From: Tritrichomonas musculus
Taxonomy: Eukaryota; Parabasalia; Tritrichomonadida; Tritrichomonadidae
Direction of reading: 5' to 3'
Assembly (NCBI GenBank): GCA_039105265.1
Contig: JAPFFF010000010.1
Span: 1,426,001-1,490,000, forward strand
DNA: 64,000 nt
Position numbers and translations under genes: made by a program
The notes under the pieces: model-generated
The model's database searches: none
Told to the model about the DNA's origin: nothing
The model's input: only the letters and a program-made list of their open reading frames with translations
Part shown: one piece after another, positions 23,801-30,162 of the stretch
Layout: each line of letters starts with the position of its first letter
Numbering within the stretch: position 1 is the stretch's first letter

Positions 23801-25732
23801 TTTTTCAAATATCATTGGAATGATATTTGGTGAATATTTGAAGTCTGAAACATTGTTTTTTTTAGGTTGATTATCATTTGATGTTTTGATATTCAGCCTA
23901 ATCAAATTGCTAAATTTGGATGAAACCATATTTTTGAGCTTTTCACTAGGATCGTCACTATTCTTTGGTTCTTGTTTCAAATCTGAGCAATATCTGTTCA
24001 TCAATGTGGTAATCAATTCATTCATTTGGATATCTGATATATTATCATCAATTTGATTTTCAAGAACAATAACATCGAATCTATTTAAAAAAGCTGGTGA
24101 CATTTGTTGTATTTTATCAATATCACATGTAGCAAGGATACGAAAAGAGTCTTTGATTTTGATTTTTGGGTTGGCAGCGTTCTCTGGAATATCAAAATAT
24201 ATTTCTTTTTTATCATACTTTTGATCTAAAAGGCCATTTAATCTTTCTGTGACAGTTGATGGAGCCTCATCAAGACTTTCAAGAACGGCACATTTGCCTA
24301 ACTTTATTGCTTTAGATAAAAATCCATCTTGCCATTTGATTATTTCGCTTGTTCCATCAGACTTTCCAGATGGTGCTTGATGTCCGATTAAATCAGCAAC
24401 TTTAATTTCTTCTGAGCAGAAACAAAAGAATGATTGTTTTTCGTCATTATTTTCATTCATACCATCTTTTTGGTGTAAGTTGTTGTAATATTCAGAAATC
24501 CAAAGAGCAACTTGAGTTTTTCCGCATTCTTTTTTCCCAGTTAAAATAACATTACGGTAATTATTTAACGAAAATAAAACTGATTTTACAGTGTCTTTTA
24601 ACGATTTGTTTGGAAAACAGCCTTTAAATTGTGGACACTCAAATTGTTTCTGATCTTTGCATAGTTTTGGGTATTCTTTTAAAAGATCATTTATTTCTTT
24701 CTTAACATTTTCTTCATATCTTGCTCCGTATATTGTCATTATTGTGTCATAAATACTTTGTTTTTGACTTATTGCTTTGATTGTGGCTGCAATTTCGCGT
24801 ATTGTAAAGCATTGAATATCATCGGTTGCTGCCATTTTATCACTCCACTTTTTATGAAATGATACAAGATCTTTAATTATTTCTTTATTATCATATTGAA
24901 ATTGTTCGGCAAGGCCTTGGCCAATAGCTAAAAGTTCTTCGTATGAAAAAGCTGGAAAATTGATAACTTGAAATCTGGAATAAAATTTTTGGCCTAAATT
25001 TTGTCGTTTATTCGCATATGAGCCTTTTCGGGGATTTTGTGTTGCAATTAATCGAAAATTGGGATGCATTGGTATCTTTTTTAATGGTCTTCCTGGTATT
25101 TCAATACTTAATACTCCACTATCAAGAGATTCTTCTATGCATTGGAGAACTGATGTTGAAGCAAGGTTAATTTCATCTAAAAGTAAAACTTTCCCTTCCT
25201 GAAAAGCCTTTGAAAATGGTCCGTCTTGTTGAGATATTCCAGCCCATGAATTTTCATTTCCAACATATCTTCCGATTAAATCTTGTGTTTTTATTTCTGA
25301 GCTCATATTAAAGCGGATTAATTCGTCATCATTCAAATCGCAAACAATTTCAGCACTTAAAGTTTTTGAGGCACCTGTTGGGCCTTCTAATAGAACTGGA
25401 ACTTTAATTTTTATATAATCATTTATTTTCTGTAGTCTATCTTTGGCTCCATTTGTAAAAACAGAGTTTTGTCCTTCAATTTCTCTTTTATTTTCGTCAA
25501 TTTCGAAAGTTTCTTCTTTTTGCATTTGGTTATCAACTTCATCAAGAAGTGTCTGGATATCGCCTTTTGGTTCGTCAAAAAAAGGATCAAAAGCTAGTAA
25601 AACTGGATTATTTTCATTTTGATTTGCTTTTGGAATTTGCTCGATATTTGGAGACTTACTTAAAATCTCATCATCAGTTGATGAAGATAAAGAAATATCA
25701 TCAGAATTAATTGGATTATTGTTTAATTTCAT
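8885..25732 (-). CDS. Giant midasin-like protein: six AAA+ modules, two vWA domains, C-terminal CQIC
   Basis: One uninterrupted frame of 5615 residues. P-loops sit near residues 117 (GPTGASKT), 397 (GKKECGKT), 747 (GPTGVGKT), 1079 (VGNSGFKT), 1479 (GPPGQGKH) and 1836 (GDTASGKS). Each is followed by a Walker-B-like strand (VLLLDEINLA, FIADEFNLS, LIVLENINSA and others) and a sensor Asn in ATQN/TYNP-like motifs. Six concatenated AAA-5/MoxR-type modules are the architecture of midasin and dynein. An Asn/Asp tract lies at about 1745-1785 and a basic coiled stretch at about 3250-3280. Near 4660-4830 is a degenerate vWA (LFDISSF), and at about 5026-5200 a second with an intact MIDAS (DSSKS). The last 290 residues resemble no domain I can name with confidence, perhaps a class I amidotransferase-like fold. 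The chain ends CQIC, a possible prenylation box. It differs from true midasin in its two vWA domains and lack of a long acidic region. Probably a mechanochemical remodelling ATPase; its substrate is unknown. Confidence 0.8.
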   Translation of the reverse strand: MKLNNNPINSDDISLSSSTDDEILSKSPNIEQIPKANQNENNPVLLAFDPFFDEPKGDIQTLLDEVDNQMQKEETFEIDENKREIEGQNSVFTNGAKDRLQKINDYIKIKVPVLLEGPTGASKTLSAEIVCDLNDDELIRFNMSSEIKTQDLIGRYVGNENSWAGISQQDGPFSKAFQEGKVLLLDEINLASTSVLQCIEESLDSGVLSIEIPGRPLKKIPMHPNFRLIATQNPRKGSYANKRQNLGQKFYSRFQVINFPAFSYEELLAIGQGLAEQFQYDNKEIIKDLVSFHKKWSDKMAATDDIQCFTIREIAATIKAISQKQSIYDTIMTIYGARYEENVKKEINDLLKEYPKLCKDQKQFECPQFKGCFPNKSLKDTVKSVLFSLNNYRNVILTGKKECGKTQVALWISEYYNNLHQKDGMNENNDEKQSFFCFCSEEIKVADLIGHQAPSGKSDGTSEIIKWQDGFLSKAIKLGKCAVLESLDEAPSTVTERLNGLLDQKYDKKEIYFDIPENAANPKIKIKDSFRILATCDIDKIQQMSPAFLNRFDVIVLENQIDDNISDIQMNELITTLMNRYCSDLKQEPKNSDDPSEKLKNMVSSKFSNLIRLNIKTSNDNQPKKNNVSDFKYSPNIIPMIFEKVKNDKSISHISRICSSIIKLSYTFRNNKEIADKEIVEFAFLLLENNKNFKIPKEIKNELLGMLHDVHDSTDDPFFYKDSPTLMTFMAKLTAYSIIQQPICITGPTGVGKTSAAREFSRMRKHDSSSNSGFQMHSFHSNTKVSHFFGTTTLLDGQIVFHDGTLTKALKSGLVFIADEFNLSPQSVMKSLSLALDPTIGKNVFIPGIGQIINISSNFQCIVCQNDVGTVGRNAIPDSIASRFVNIDYPEPDVTDLLNICVSIGEECCTNKKIDQEKNFQFAQSISKYMLQINDTNKRRITNLFYIPPWSLRDITKIFRRIYSSNAKKFLNIDPIHHVLFYTLSSVQPKYIDKVFEIVKTILQSSFDLKDKIEEYASCYNAIPTIVPQENLGYYLMKNNIGIKIDKFEKLLGIKELHSLWNAIFKISLADKKEPILIVGNSGFKTFLAQLFLPKAQIITLNQETNVAQLLGSSGFMTNDEAKIFYIDNICKILRDDIKNIELRRDLENGTLTKQKVDDLIITDSQKNIPFSFNYALRHLSEKLFQNNDNKNAVLSNTTLEFRPGLFLNAILQGRPLILKDLANLPTIVLERFNELFSGKQNITLSEDIHDTFTPQGSKELTNFNSYFRVFATCQENASTRLSEAALSRFSVISIPEYSSDEQEIVLKSYIQINYLDFDIKHIDILKQVTLADLSEIKLHISFPQMIKVVEIASRLNQKTSPDEKNKQADYKLINIGRTFFRVLGGILRSKKSRSVLFEKLKTFFHITDDNIKNTIDECQLIIQEKENTVGVLSKISNLFLKCSVAKESLMKVSFTNTFNDLLDLIHMGLTIHNPIILEGPPGQGKHTAINFVADMLGIDVVRIMISQTTKVEDLFGKDTIISKKDGIHIEMVETQFIKIIKSTNGSNKRSLIVLENINSASPALLNALVPVFNAYSTTVLLPNGNTIQKGTFDIIAIFNTQQSSSNYDKLPSSLIHSSIYHIVSNSEKDEILNIILTKFDAAKFSQEEALYFSNNYNNAIEVVSKEGLSSELFTLNDIDKYLLFRQLTKNVFDKTTISQMIFAYRFSNDDMIQKMISTLKLEKMKFNPIFGYNLQKTDLFIKLSNDNKTNNIDESNNDNNNNDNDRNNDNNNENMKSNDSNNKGNNESALLLPLINPPEDQSIISTIESLTLPQKHCLIFLICSVLVKRACVIQGDTASGKSYLIRLLAKLVGAELNVFQMNADCNVSLLAGQSILKDSLSVDDTRLLKKAFSDLNNDDQIKKYMNDSNIIDFDDERSLTPKIVKNLLKFIESIESTIASKKYYPEIEKAVEIIKKVMNPVSRFEHQESAFINAIKNGQWVLIDGIESAPSVIAEKISSLCGENPELNLYEFGPKFFYSRNDKLPKENQINKNFHLFITYNPNSIKESQMIDQTFLVNSVTFTLPPFDDKIENSAQMLLGSFINLSYRPQLSKQLAVRFASMHDYAKKQSEKNPDSFSGGIQYNGRTLKFITKAFPYQKEKKDVPKSICFSTKSFYLNSYIDQEKYNEFRSKCREKFNDNPKNELLMQLKSCDMDPRERNENILLILRNIQRNVLGLDSTNDYKLELNNFVEICSHIPIYDLPYINDHIDITFSLIKACLNDKYMIKYGTIFAVSQLIKPIINPESPIKKEHTSLTISDAELKNNNSITTPILKFDLLFELLSNDMFSENASILLANKTKIDLLIKITVISMTNTKDSFLELFADIAENNDLIDYIVMIFPFLKFNKSSLSMICYWLPLFQQLIKNKVHFSFTIDGSKFEFNEKIKSTFSIDLIMNEKDSFSLSENSTIYFQTNNLQVPEHQPEQNKDIDLLHYAIISEMLKHSNKIIDDTIMEIIISNINLEKIQNNYLHSILSISDLFNNKNSSLISFIWNLLYTLPESVIDSITKIINPIEYEMLLSASKMLQKIDQKIFNDILSWCQWAQSFDKKTEILKSIVLESNFDYYVNTDDMISNINSEINYLKISSDLISEFWTSEKLIKLYQPVFKNYKEVQEKNENKSKEAIIRRKLKELQQRLIDIKITNGKYIKMKAEFIDQIDLITEFTDEKLNSATYVIEKFISDTKNMMNTNDNVKNSIIWPNISFKNSYSTNIKTQNIKLFEALVWYAQIKAILKEINEGNDLINNLWKLNDFPEMKYPRKVFLSYLIQHSNSQKTEFTIEDKKTALGTLNANMILKLYDINESFLSEPEKIFDIINDYENRSSINENELRWVYSAILDFPDDFIISIPRFHPKDLIYAIINKKSQNEFRTGPFFAGVQSDILFENIKPLFYRDFDSFTSAAQSIGEIVYQTIINKNEDPPKDYSQLKKSFLLKNEFKKNELAIHTKTLKIFEFADNLSKWINNENQKLLFNDITFLSSNWEEDSNLLNTFPSLVFWLFKNKKCADQIKNKFGDFKPMTNEIPFWLISLRFMSSIDCLEFDSESHTRNYYIINDSTTSVIKEFLIKSKENKSSIDFAWINILISNLSPQISQNIDPSIKLIHDFFNYLTMDSQMFKSEYLNNVKDSIIYDSISDITHSLLINKLQSLIEGNILDNKLQTFFLSFPSKYIKNKIDNSIYDVYSIIIGNESTKKLKKLLSNTKNYDRIVQKLENQIKTEEEEMKQSYQRKIAKNSQKRIKRKCEDIQKFINIYNEIVYKLIHFTIGSNGEIYNLKYYRRQLDSYPDLFKNEGITLVHLEYYSSSDEDIQIRRNGKLISYIFKNTHYNKREVYLFPGETFDSKDNYNSKCQIKILDNVSFNYIKQEYDLYNIVSKHYNIAPTAPILIFGDQKQTSNEFTFTMNSLGNNLRQFNSKIIEEIEKNNQFSDDSIEFIKKTSNLINILIRNLQVTDSNGSQLKNINGILQGEMKEYLEDLLLLLNKFINSLQKNLYPILSALKQNQESGKIFNYNYDVQIPKINPNIKKVPDFSSIKNVNSLATPIISISHDKKIICSVNKIKCNIAPIIPSQSSEPYSINIISFINQEATIEITDLNDSNCNEIIKTSKKIKKYEPIKISVKPLSVNEPITKKITGNILIKPFPETNAIKEKSLPFEIILGIVPLKVRLRCIEFPLVKEQNYLRLCCDKVDSNSQINIEVINYYIQNSFLIAFDLEPLEDNEANKPELSMDDEKKRIIIHFQSVKSPTRCKFNIKIALSQNFVCTILCDLVIMPIAFAFEAYNFTTRQFERKECPIILINDRSQLILRIQSMFPSKKQAIISHYFPKSIKLISSINLDEKIDIFDNLIIPINITFDNHSYDYKKPTYAKITLNIDGVIRYIEFTFIINPYFPFSPLHNYYNSQNNNEFMSKYPCYYYKEKDKSWQKIIDNNKLIELNDNTHKPYIIVSPFSEYSIPISFKFTIINYQYNYYVVASPSKHIKYIQLTKPIEDYPILQEKLSVSYKTNKTSGYFFATFHCAYFSIIGFDQNNPNFWFPVFDQYPNINNINFLPYTLDKENIDIAKSNIKVMLSDVFPSHEEVNINDSFTSDIKLLAKQTNFVYLMTLLLDKDIVINIKTIIDKLPDNLQDKLVDILSDLLPIINSKDQLCDDMFTIISHNLIIKFIQVFSDKYLEIQSHDFLLDYPLSKEEVEKQKINVINEFFNYDRNKETEKSIKTQVEFSQILDDLQKIDIPQISDKLEHQECFIISEKEHENPTPCKTTDKFEQLNFDFNEETESGDSNNIDEFTYLPPINIPETFSILSLNDFYSTCSQGAIVLPTYIKCQSLKPNNQKESELYFAKLLDIYIEITKASKIDKSIVSSNVSYFIDSFKNCVGRLRRAGISFKNISLPQSCYSTNQNYNQDCIHYPSIKAPYMSNIQWKTKSQFSKNIERKQYIDPSIQNQNYQLDTSRLKSVYKNPFSRRQINLSKTSDTHSKAEIEIAKKNRRAIIAKVLGNETKNTSQLSDKKDTLGMNSSNDQEIPKKPLLKVDYDSKNVEIRDSKEMKGILDDFNDIDRIKMVVRRITELKENKNASLKFLSISDIEIKGKEDLFKPDNNDIANFPVKELIDNSQFLIAKLISKASDQNCPFLKMYCNLLFDISSFISPENKLYNFMLLVSFSYALYALEIPFSIAIVADQKFKYELKSFDEKISIVTLQRVLDCTFVQRFKSNIPDAIHHAIENMKYPLDDRTQRCLFFFSNGIDENIVLAESWKELILNNANNSFGLIFSKTDLIDKDDNAIIESMWNDFSETVKDAASYTKLTYFNLNVNKETIDLIASTFADVLSQRNPEREFNDFTNKADFEPNFIQVQKDLTKKAFDLIKSDLCYDFDDKISSFFRQSNPRYHANATKFQKLKYEFYKDKVDKITKSSPEAQIKEEFGLFIHKIVHYKTFTFKPLLEAIFRPNKASQTILSSTGTDFDITALILNLINPVPDPLIYLEEKGGLIRNYGVSIIIDSSKSCFSPLSSSHSYQTIKVLFAALSSIEIPCIDVIIATDSAPIVLSSETSSSRLFNSKSTFWPSLFSCLAEARYDKCDLESALHAAYDIRKMRSIDSTSYMFVLTDGLYQNEQKELIKNHVMTCIQSGFSIFGIGIGIYPRGIIDMFPNTLFATNPNQLIHGIASFFGDQSIESYNDSIKHLAPEPTSYDKLKKIFGDLNHSKDHPIFSELKKIISDTQHALDAFSFMYNSEIHVRNANNELVNPEDNVKNSQIYVENALKGQKILFCSFYDRSVNSGEHESVNPMYLSQPFSAGGTCLTTAVQYFGIEVVLVKHYEDAIEKLTKDNGNGKCEFYAVWFTSSNYLQLPLPENGSQYYADQFVDCVIDFWKKGGSVVALCDNDPFTFLVNLFLERIRFPGIGATNLRVHGFHKGMTHLKADPSGELKEAGTFNSSPIEFERCHRAPLSHNLVDIYEGVTIAYAPDDPQKYAPFTPFMRDSQGGISSLYYAGDNDYNSIVGDIIIDCGYTKLFNEMTESGTARYIQNIAAWTAQCESKLSRGIRPELFRPEKVEFNFDPNRRYEDASSIFVPIDPNERMEAECQIC

Positions 25733-26230
25733 AAATATATTTGTAATGGATATTTAGTCAGTCTATTTTCAATTGAAAAAAATTGAATAAGTTTCAATAT
25801 TTTGAAATTTTAAATATCAATATATTGATCTACATTAATATAATTATATTTTATTATAATATTATAATATAAATTATATAAATATTATATAAAAATATAT
25901 TAATAATATCTTTATATTTAATATTTTATAAGATATTATAATAGTTAAAATATCTTAAGATAATAAATTCTTTGTACCAAAAAGTCAATCAATTATCGAT
26001 CTCGAGAATCGGAGAATAGCAAGTCTATTATCAGCTTTGGCACTTTTTTTAACTCAGATAATCGATAATAAAATGCTATCGATTGGAACTTTTAATTGAT
26101 GAATTCGATTATCAAGTATGAAATGTGATACAAATAAAATATGCTTTTTATATCGAATCTTGATTAATCGAAATTAATACCTGAAAAAACCATTGAAAAT
26201 AGTATTTTAATGGCATAAAATAAATATATT
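25733..26230. other. AT-rich intergenic region upstream of the giant AAA gene
   Basis: No gene is visible. It includes TATTATAA-type runs and several ATCGAT-rich words around 25990-26110. It should contain the promoter of the giant gene, but no clear TCA-Py-A/T initiator stands out next to the ATG. Confidence 0.5.
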
Positions 26231-26494
26231 CTATAGTCTACTGGAAAATCCCCCTACCAATGGAAAACCCACCTACCTTTTCCTATTCAATTTTTCGATA
26301 AAAAAATTGAATAGATTGCATTTTTAAATACTAATATCTAAATATAAAATAAACATTTTTTAAATAATAATAATTATTTTATCAAATGAACATTTTATCT
26401 ATATGTATATATGATATTATGATTCTAACTCCTTTATATAGAGATTTGGTAGGGGGTTTTCCATTTGGTAGGGGGGTTTTACTCTAGACTATAG
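26231..26494. mobile_element. Small inverted-repeat element (MITE-like)
   Basis: The left end, CTATAGTCTACTGG followed by AAAATCCCCCTACC, is mirrored at the right end by an imperfect reverse complement finishing TAGACTATAG. The terminal repeats extend about 45 bases each and contain two copies of a 'TGGAAAAnCCCCCTACC' motif, far more GC-rich than the flanks. The interior (about 160 bases) is AT-rich and non-coding. A TA duplication is compatible with the ends, but the target site cannot be defined cleanly because the terminal bases are themselves palindromic. The superfamily is unknown. Confidence 0.65.
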
Positions 26495-27604
26495 TTTTAA
26501 AATATAAATATCTTATGGAAAATACATTTAAAATGCAATTATAATACGTTAAAAAAATTTTCAATATTGATAATCGATCTTTTATTTTTATTCATTATTG
26601 ATATCAGAGATAAAATTTTTGATTTGTTATTGATATCAGAAAAATGGATCAATTATCAATATCGAAAATCGAGACTTAACAAGCCTACTTTTCGGACATT
26701 TTTCGAAACTTTTTGAGAAAAAAAATTTCATGATATGCTTTTTTGTGCAAAAATCCAAAAATATTTTTAGAGAAATTGTAATCATCAAATAGTTCCTAAT
26801 GATAATAAATGAATCATTATTGATATTCAAAGTTTCATGAAAAGAAAACAAATATTAAATTTAAATTTTTAATAAACTAAGATGATAGAAATTAAAGAAA
26901 AAGAATAATTAATTGTGCTTTATGATTACAACTTCAATTTTTAGAATTGCGTCAGTAAATATACAATTACAGATATCAATTGAGAAAGAGAATTGATTTT
27001 AAAAAATGAGTAATGGAATATTTGACTTATAGCAAGGTATTGATTATTCCTATCCAAACAATAATACTTTTTTTTTAGATAATACAATTTGTTGAATTCA
27101 AAAGAAGTTAAAACAAGCTTCTTTTCAGATTCAGAAGATCCACAACAATTCATAGAGTCTGGAAAATTCAGTGAATCAGAAAAAAAAATTCAAAATCATA
27201 AGGAATTCGAATTATTTTTTGCAAAAGATTATCTTTTTTGGATAAATAAATCAGATAATAAAATTGATTTTTGTGTTTGGAGCTGGTATCAGGAATTTTA
27301 AAAAGGAAAAAAAGTGATATATAGAAAAGATCTTGTGATCTGAATTTTCGGTTAAAATGGTAAGAAAATTAAACAGTATGAAAGTTTGATGTCTTAAAAA
27401 CTTGTGTTTTTGACTGAAATTTAGCGTAGCGTTAAAAAAAGGAAGTGGTTTACTATTGAGAGATTATGAAAATAAGGTCTTAACGAACTAATAATTGGTA
27501 ATTTTGTGTTTTTTACTTGAAAAACAGTGGGTCATTGATTAACCGCTTTGGTATAGTAATCAAATTTTCTACTTTTTCTATTTATAATGTTATATAACAT
27601 ATAT
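26495..27604. other. Intergenic region
   Basis: About 1.1 kb without a recognisable gene. A plus-strand frame at 27089-27301 (70 codons: MLNSKEVKTSFFSDSEDPQQ...) has protein-like Ser/Glu/Lys composition and might be a gene fragment, but it matches no family that I know. Confidence 0.45.
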
Positions 27605-27638
27605 AAAATGATATAGGAAATATTTCCTATATCATTTT
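27605..27638. repeat. 34-bp perfect palindrome
   Basis: The 17 bases AAAATGATATAGGAAAT are followed at once by their exact reverse complement. The palindrome lies about 130 bases upstream of the kinase start, next to a second, longer inverted repeat. Confidence 0.7.
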
Positions 27639-27642
27639 TTTT

Positions 27643-27717
27643 TTTTTGAACTTTTTTGAATGCTGGTTCAGAAACTGGTAACGGATAATTATCTCCAGCA
27701 TTCAAAAAGTTCAAAAA
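27643..27717. repeat. Inverted repeat with 23-24-bp arms just upstream of the kinase
   Basis: The arm ending GAATGCTGG at 27666 pairs with the arm starting CCAGCATTC at 27695. The two differ by a single extra T, and about 28 bases lie between them. Together with the palindrome at 27605 it occupies the presumed promoter and 5' leader of the kinase. It could be a very small inverted-repeat element or a regulatory hairpin. Confidence 0.65.
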
Positions 27718-27764
27718 TCAATACACTTTTAAAAATAAAAAAAAAAAAAAGAATTTTTTTGCAG

Positions 27765-28877
27765 ATGGATTTCAAAGGTGTTTTCTTTAATCCAAATGAT
27801 TTCACACTTACCAAACAAATGCTCGGCAAAGGTTCTTTCGGAACCGTTTATCTGGCCACGAACAACAAAGACAATCAGACATATGCTGCCAAACTGATAA
27901 ATGTTGATACTGAAATTGATGGCAATGATCAAATGCTAATAATGCGAGAATCAACGATATTGGCACAGCTTGATCACCCATCAGTTCTCAAATTTTTGGG
28001 AGTTAATTTCAGGTCCTTAAGAAATCTGAAACAATTCCAGCCAACAATCATCACTGAGTATCTTCCAAACGGTTCACTCAAAGCCATTCTCGACAAGGAG
28101 AAGAAAAGTATTGCTGATGGTAATTGGAGTCCCACCAAGAAATACATTTGTTTAATTGGAATTGCTGATGCAATGAGATACCTTCATGAGCATGGAATTA
28201 TGCATCGTGATTTGAAGCCAGAGAACATTTTGATCGATGAAAACTACTATCCAAGAATCTGTGATTTCGGACTTTCTCGATGTTTTTCAGAAATGATGTC
28301 AAAATCAATGACTGGAAACATTGGAACACCTCTTTATATGGCTCCTGAATTGTTGAATGAAGAAGAGTATGGAACACCTGTTGATGTTTATGCTTTTTCA
28401 ATCCTTGCTTACGAAATATTGACTGGAAAAGAGCCATATTATGATCTTGGTGCTAATTTAAGTCATTTCTTGCTTTTACAAAAGATAAACGAAGGAACAA
28501 GGCCAAAGTTTGGTAATGATGTTCCTGAAAAGATGCAGGAGTTAATTTCGTCCTGTTGGGATTCAAATCCATTAAAACGTCCTTCTTTTAAAGAAATATT
28601 TGAAATGTTGAAGTCCGATTTCTCCCTTTCACCTGAAGAAGTTGATGAAGATGAAATCAATGAGTATTTAGACACATTGAATGAAAATAATAACGATCAA
28701 AGAACAACATTAATCAATGAATGTATAAATGAAATTAAAGCACGATTCAGAGAAATTAATGATATTGAAAGACTTCTTTATTTTGCATGCCAAAATAACT
28801 ATATAAATCTTGTTAAAAGCATTCTCTCAAACAAGTCTGTTGATATCAATAAGATTAATATTTCTACTTTAATATAA
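27765..28877 (+). CDS. Protein kinase with the start of an ankyrin tail
   Basis: I prefer the ATG at 27765 (MDFKGVFF), because the upstream in-frame ATG at 27660 lies inside an inverted repeat and adds Lys-rich filler. The resulting 370 residues hold a complete kinase domain: glycine loop GKGSFGTVYLA (21-31), Lys43 of AAK, Glu62, HRDLKPEN (147-154), DFG (167-169), GTPLYMAPE (187-195) and a terminal Arg in KRPSF. The sequence is of the tyrosine-kinase-like/Ser-Thr type, abundant in trichomonads. Residues 334-366 begin an ankyrin repeat (IERLLYFACQNNYINLVKSILSN). The frame then stops, but three more intact ankyrin modules follow downstream in other frames. Either the protein ends here, with a half repeat, or the downstream modules join it by a process I cannot see. 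Confidence 0.85.
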   Translation: MDFKGVFFNPNDFTLTKQMLGKGSFGTVYLATNNKDNQTYAAKLINVDTEIDGNDQMLIMRESTILAQLDHPSVLKFLGVNFRSLRNLKQFQPTIITEYLPNGSLKAILDKEKKSIADGNWSPTKKYICLIGIADAMRYLHEHGIMHRDLKPENILIDENYYPRICDFGLSRCFSEMMSKSMTGNIGTPLYMAPELLNEEEYGTPVDVYAFSILAYEILTGKEPYYDLGANLSHFLLLQKINEGTRPKFGNDVPEKMQELISSCWDSNPLKRPSFKEIFEMLKSDFSLSPEEVDEDEINEYLDTLNENNNDQRTTLINECINEIKARFREINDIERLLYFACQNNYINLVKSILSNKSVDINKINISTLI

Positions 28878-29208
28878 TTTATGTAATTCCAGAAAATCCA
28901 TCTTTTTAATATAGAAATTACAATCAAAATTTCAATACAATTTTAAAAAGTTTTTTTATTAATCAAATTCAATTGATAATGATTTAATGATATTTCGATT
29001 AGAAGAATTCAATGGAATTCCAATAAAAAAAAATTAATGATATTCTTGAATTATATATTTAAATTACGTTTAGATAAAAAATGTTTTTTATTACATTTCA
29101 AATAACAAATGAATTTAATTTCCTATATTATTTTTTAATAGAATTCATTATAAAATTTGAATAGGATTCATTAAGACTATTTGTAAATGAAATTAATAAT
29201 TTATTTAT
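28878..29208. other. Spacer between ankyrin modules of the kinase locus
   Basis: About 330 bases of AT-rich, stop-filled DNA with many AATTCAAT-like words. It separates the end of the kinase frame from the next ankyrin module. There is no GT...AG pair with trichomonad intron motifs at its edges. Confidence 0.55.
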
Positions 29209-29310
29209 CATGAAACATCTTTATATGCAGCAGTTTGTAAGGGAAACTTTGAAATCATAAAACTTTTAATGTCGAGTCCAAACATTGATGCAAATATAAT
29301 GAACATTTCT
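29209..29310 (+). pseudogene. Ankyrin module 1 downstream of the kinase
   Basis: An intact unit of about 34 codons, HETSLYAAVCKGNFEIIKLL followed by MSSPNIDANIMNIS, matches one ankyrin repeat of the trichomonad type (TxLxxAVxKxNxEIIKLLL). It starts at the T-x-L turn and ends after the loop Asn of a normal repeat. Its frame differs from the kinase frame. Whether it is expressed is unknown. Confidence 0.6.
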
Positions 29311-29687
29311 TTGGGTTTTTTTTTTTATCGAATTTCAATTGTTAAATTTTAATTCAATTTCAAAACAAATATATTGATTCAATTTGAATTAATGTTTTTT
29401 TTTAATTTGATTACAAATATAATGTTTTATAAGATTGCATAACAAAAAATTTTATTCAATTTCAAAATCAATTTGTCATATGGAATTTAATGATTGTCTT
29501 TTTTTTAATACAATTTAATTTTGATTTTTTTAATGTAATTCAATAACTGTATTTAAATGTCATTCTAAATACAAATGTTTTAATAGTATTTCAAAACATA
29601 AAAAAAATATTTATAAAATCATTTAAAAAAATATTTTTTATATAATTTGAAAATTCAATTGAAATGAAATTTTGAGAAATATTTCAA
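29311..29687. other. Spacer between ankyrin modules
   Basis: About 375 bases of AT-rich DNA rich in TTCAATTTCAAAACAAAT-like words, with stops in all frames. It separates ankyrin modules 1 and 2. Confidence 0.5.
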
Positions 29688-29783
29688 AAAGCGGTAATTC
29701 ATGAGGCTGTTGAAAAAGGAGATCCAGAAATCATTAGATATATTTTATCAAAACACAAAGCTGATCTAAATATAATGAGAATT
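29688..29783 (+). pseudogene. Ankyrin module 2 downstream of the kinase
   Basis: An intact unit, KAVIHEAVEKGDPEIIRYIL then SKHKADLNIMRI, again begins and ends at the same points of the ankyrin repeat as module 1, and is flanked by stop-rich spacer on both sides. Its sequence is well diverged from module 1, so it is not a recent copy. Confidence 0.6.
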
Positions 29784-30162
29784 TTAGTGAATAATAATTT
29801 ATAAAGTTTCATTCAATATTTTTCATTCAATTTCATATCAATTTTTTTTAACATCGTTTCACAATATTTTCATCTTTTTTTGTTTTATAAAATAATATTG
29901 TAATACAATTCTTTAATACAAATTTTAATTCAATTCCATAAAAAAACATATTTTAATAAAATTACATATCTTTTGTTTTAATGGAGTTTTTAAAACAGTT
30001 TCTTTTCATTCAATTTTTATTTCAAAATTTTCAATGATATTTCTTCATATTTTTTTTGAATCCAATTTTAAACTATATGTTTTTACAGAGTTTAAAAACA
30101 CTATTTTTTAATGTAATTTTATAAAAAAAATTTTAATGATCAAGTATATATTAATTAGTTTT
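29784..30162. other. Spacer between ankyrin modules
   Basis: About 380 bases, AT-rich, without coding features, separating modules 2 and 3. Confidence 0.5.

Noticed and set aside
8885-25732. Dynein heavy chain
   Set aside because: Six AAA modules fit, but there is no recognisable stalk with a microtubule-binding tip, and the AAA modules start at the N-terminus with vWA domains at the C-terminus, as in midasin-type proteins.
27660-27764. Upstream ATG as start of the kinase
   Set aside because: It lies inside a hairpin arm and would add a Lys/Asn-rich stretch read from homopolymers; the kinase sequence proper begins at the ATG at 27765.
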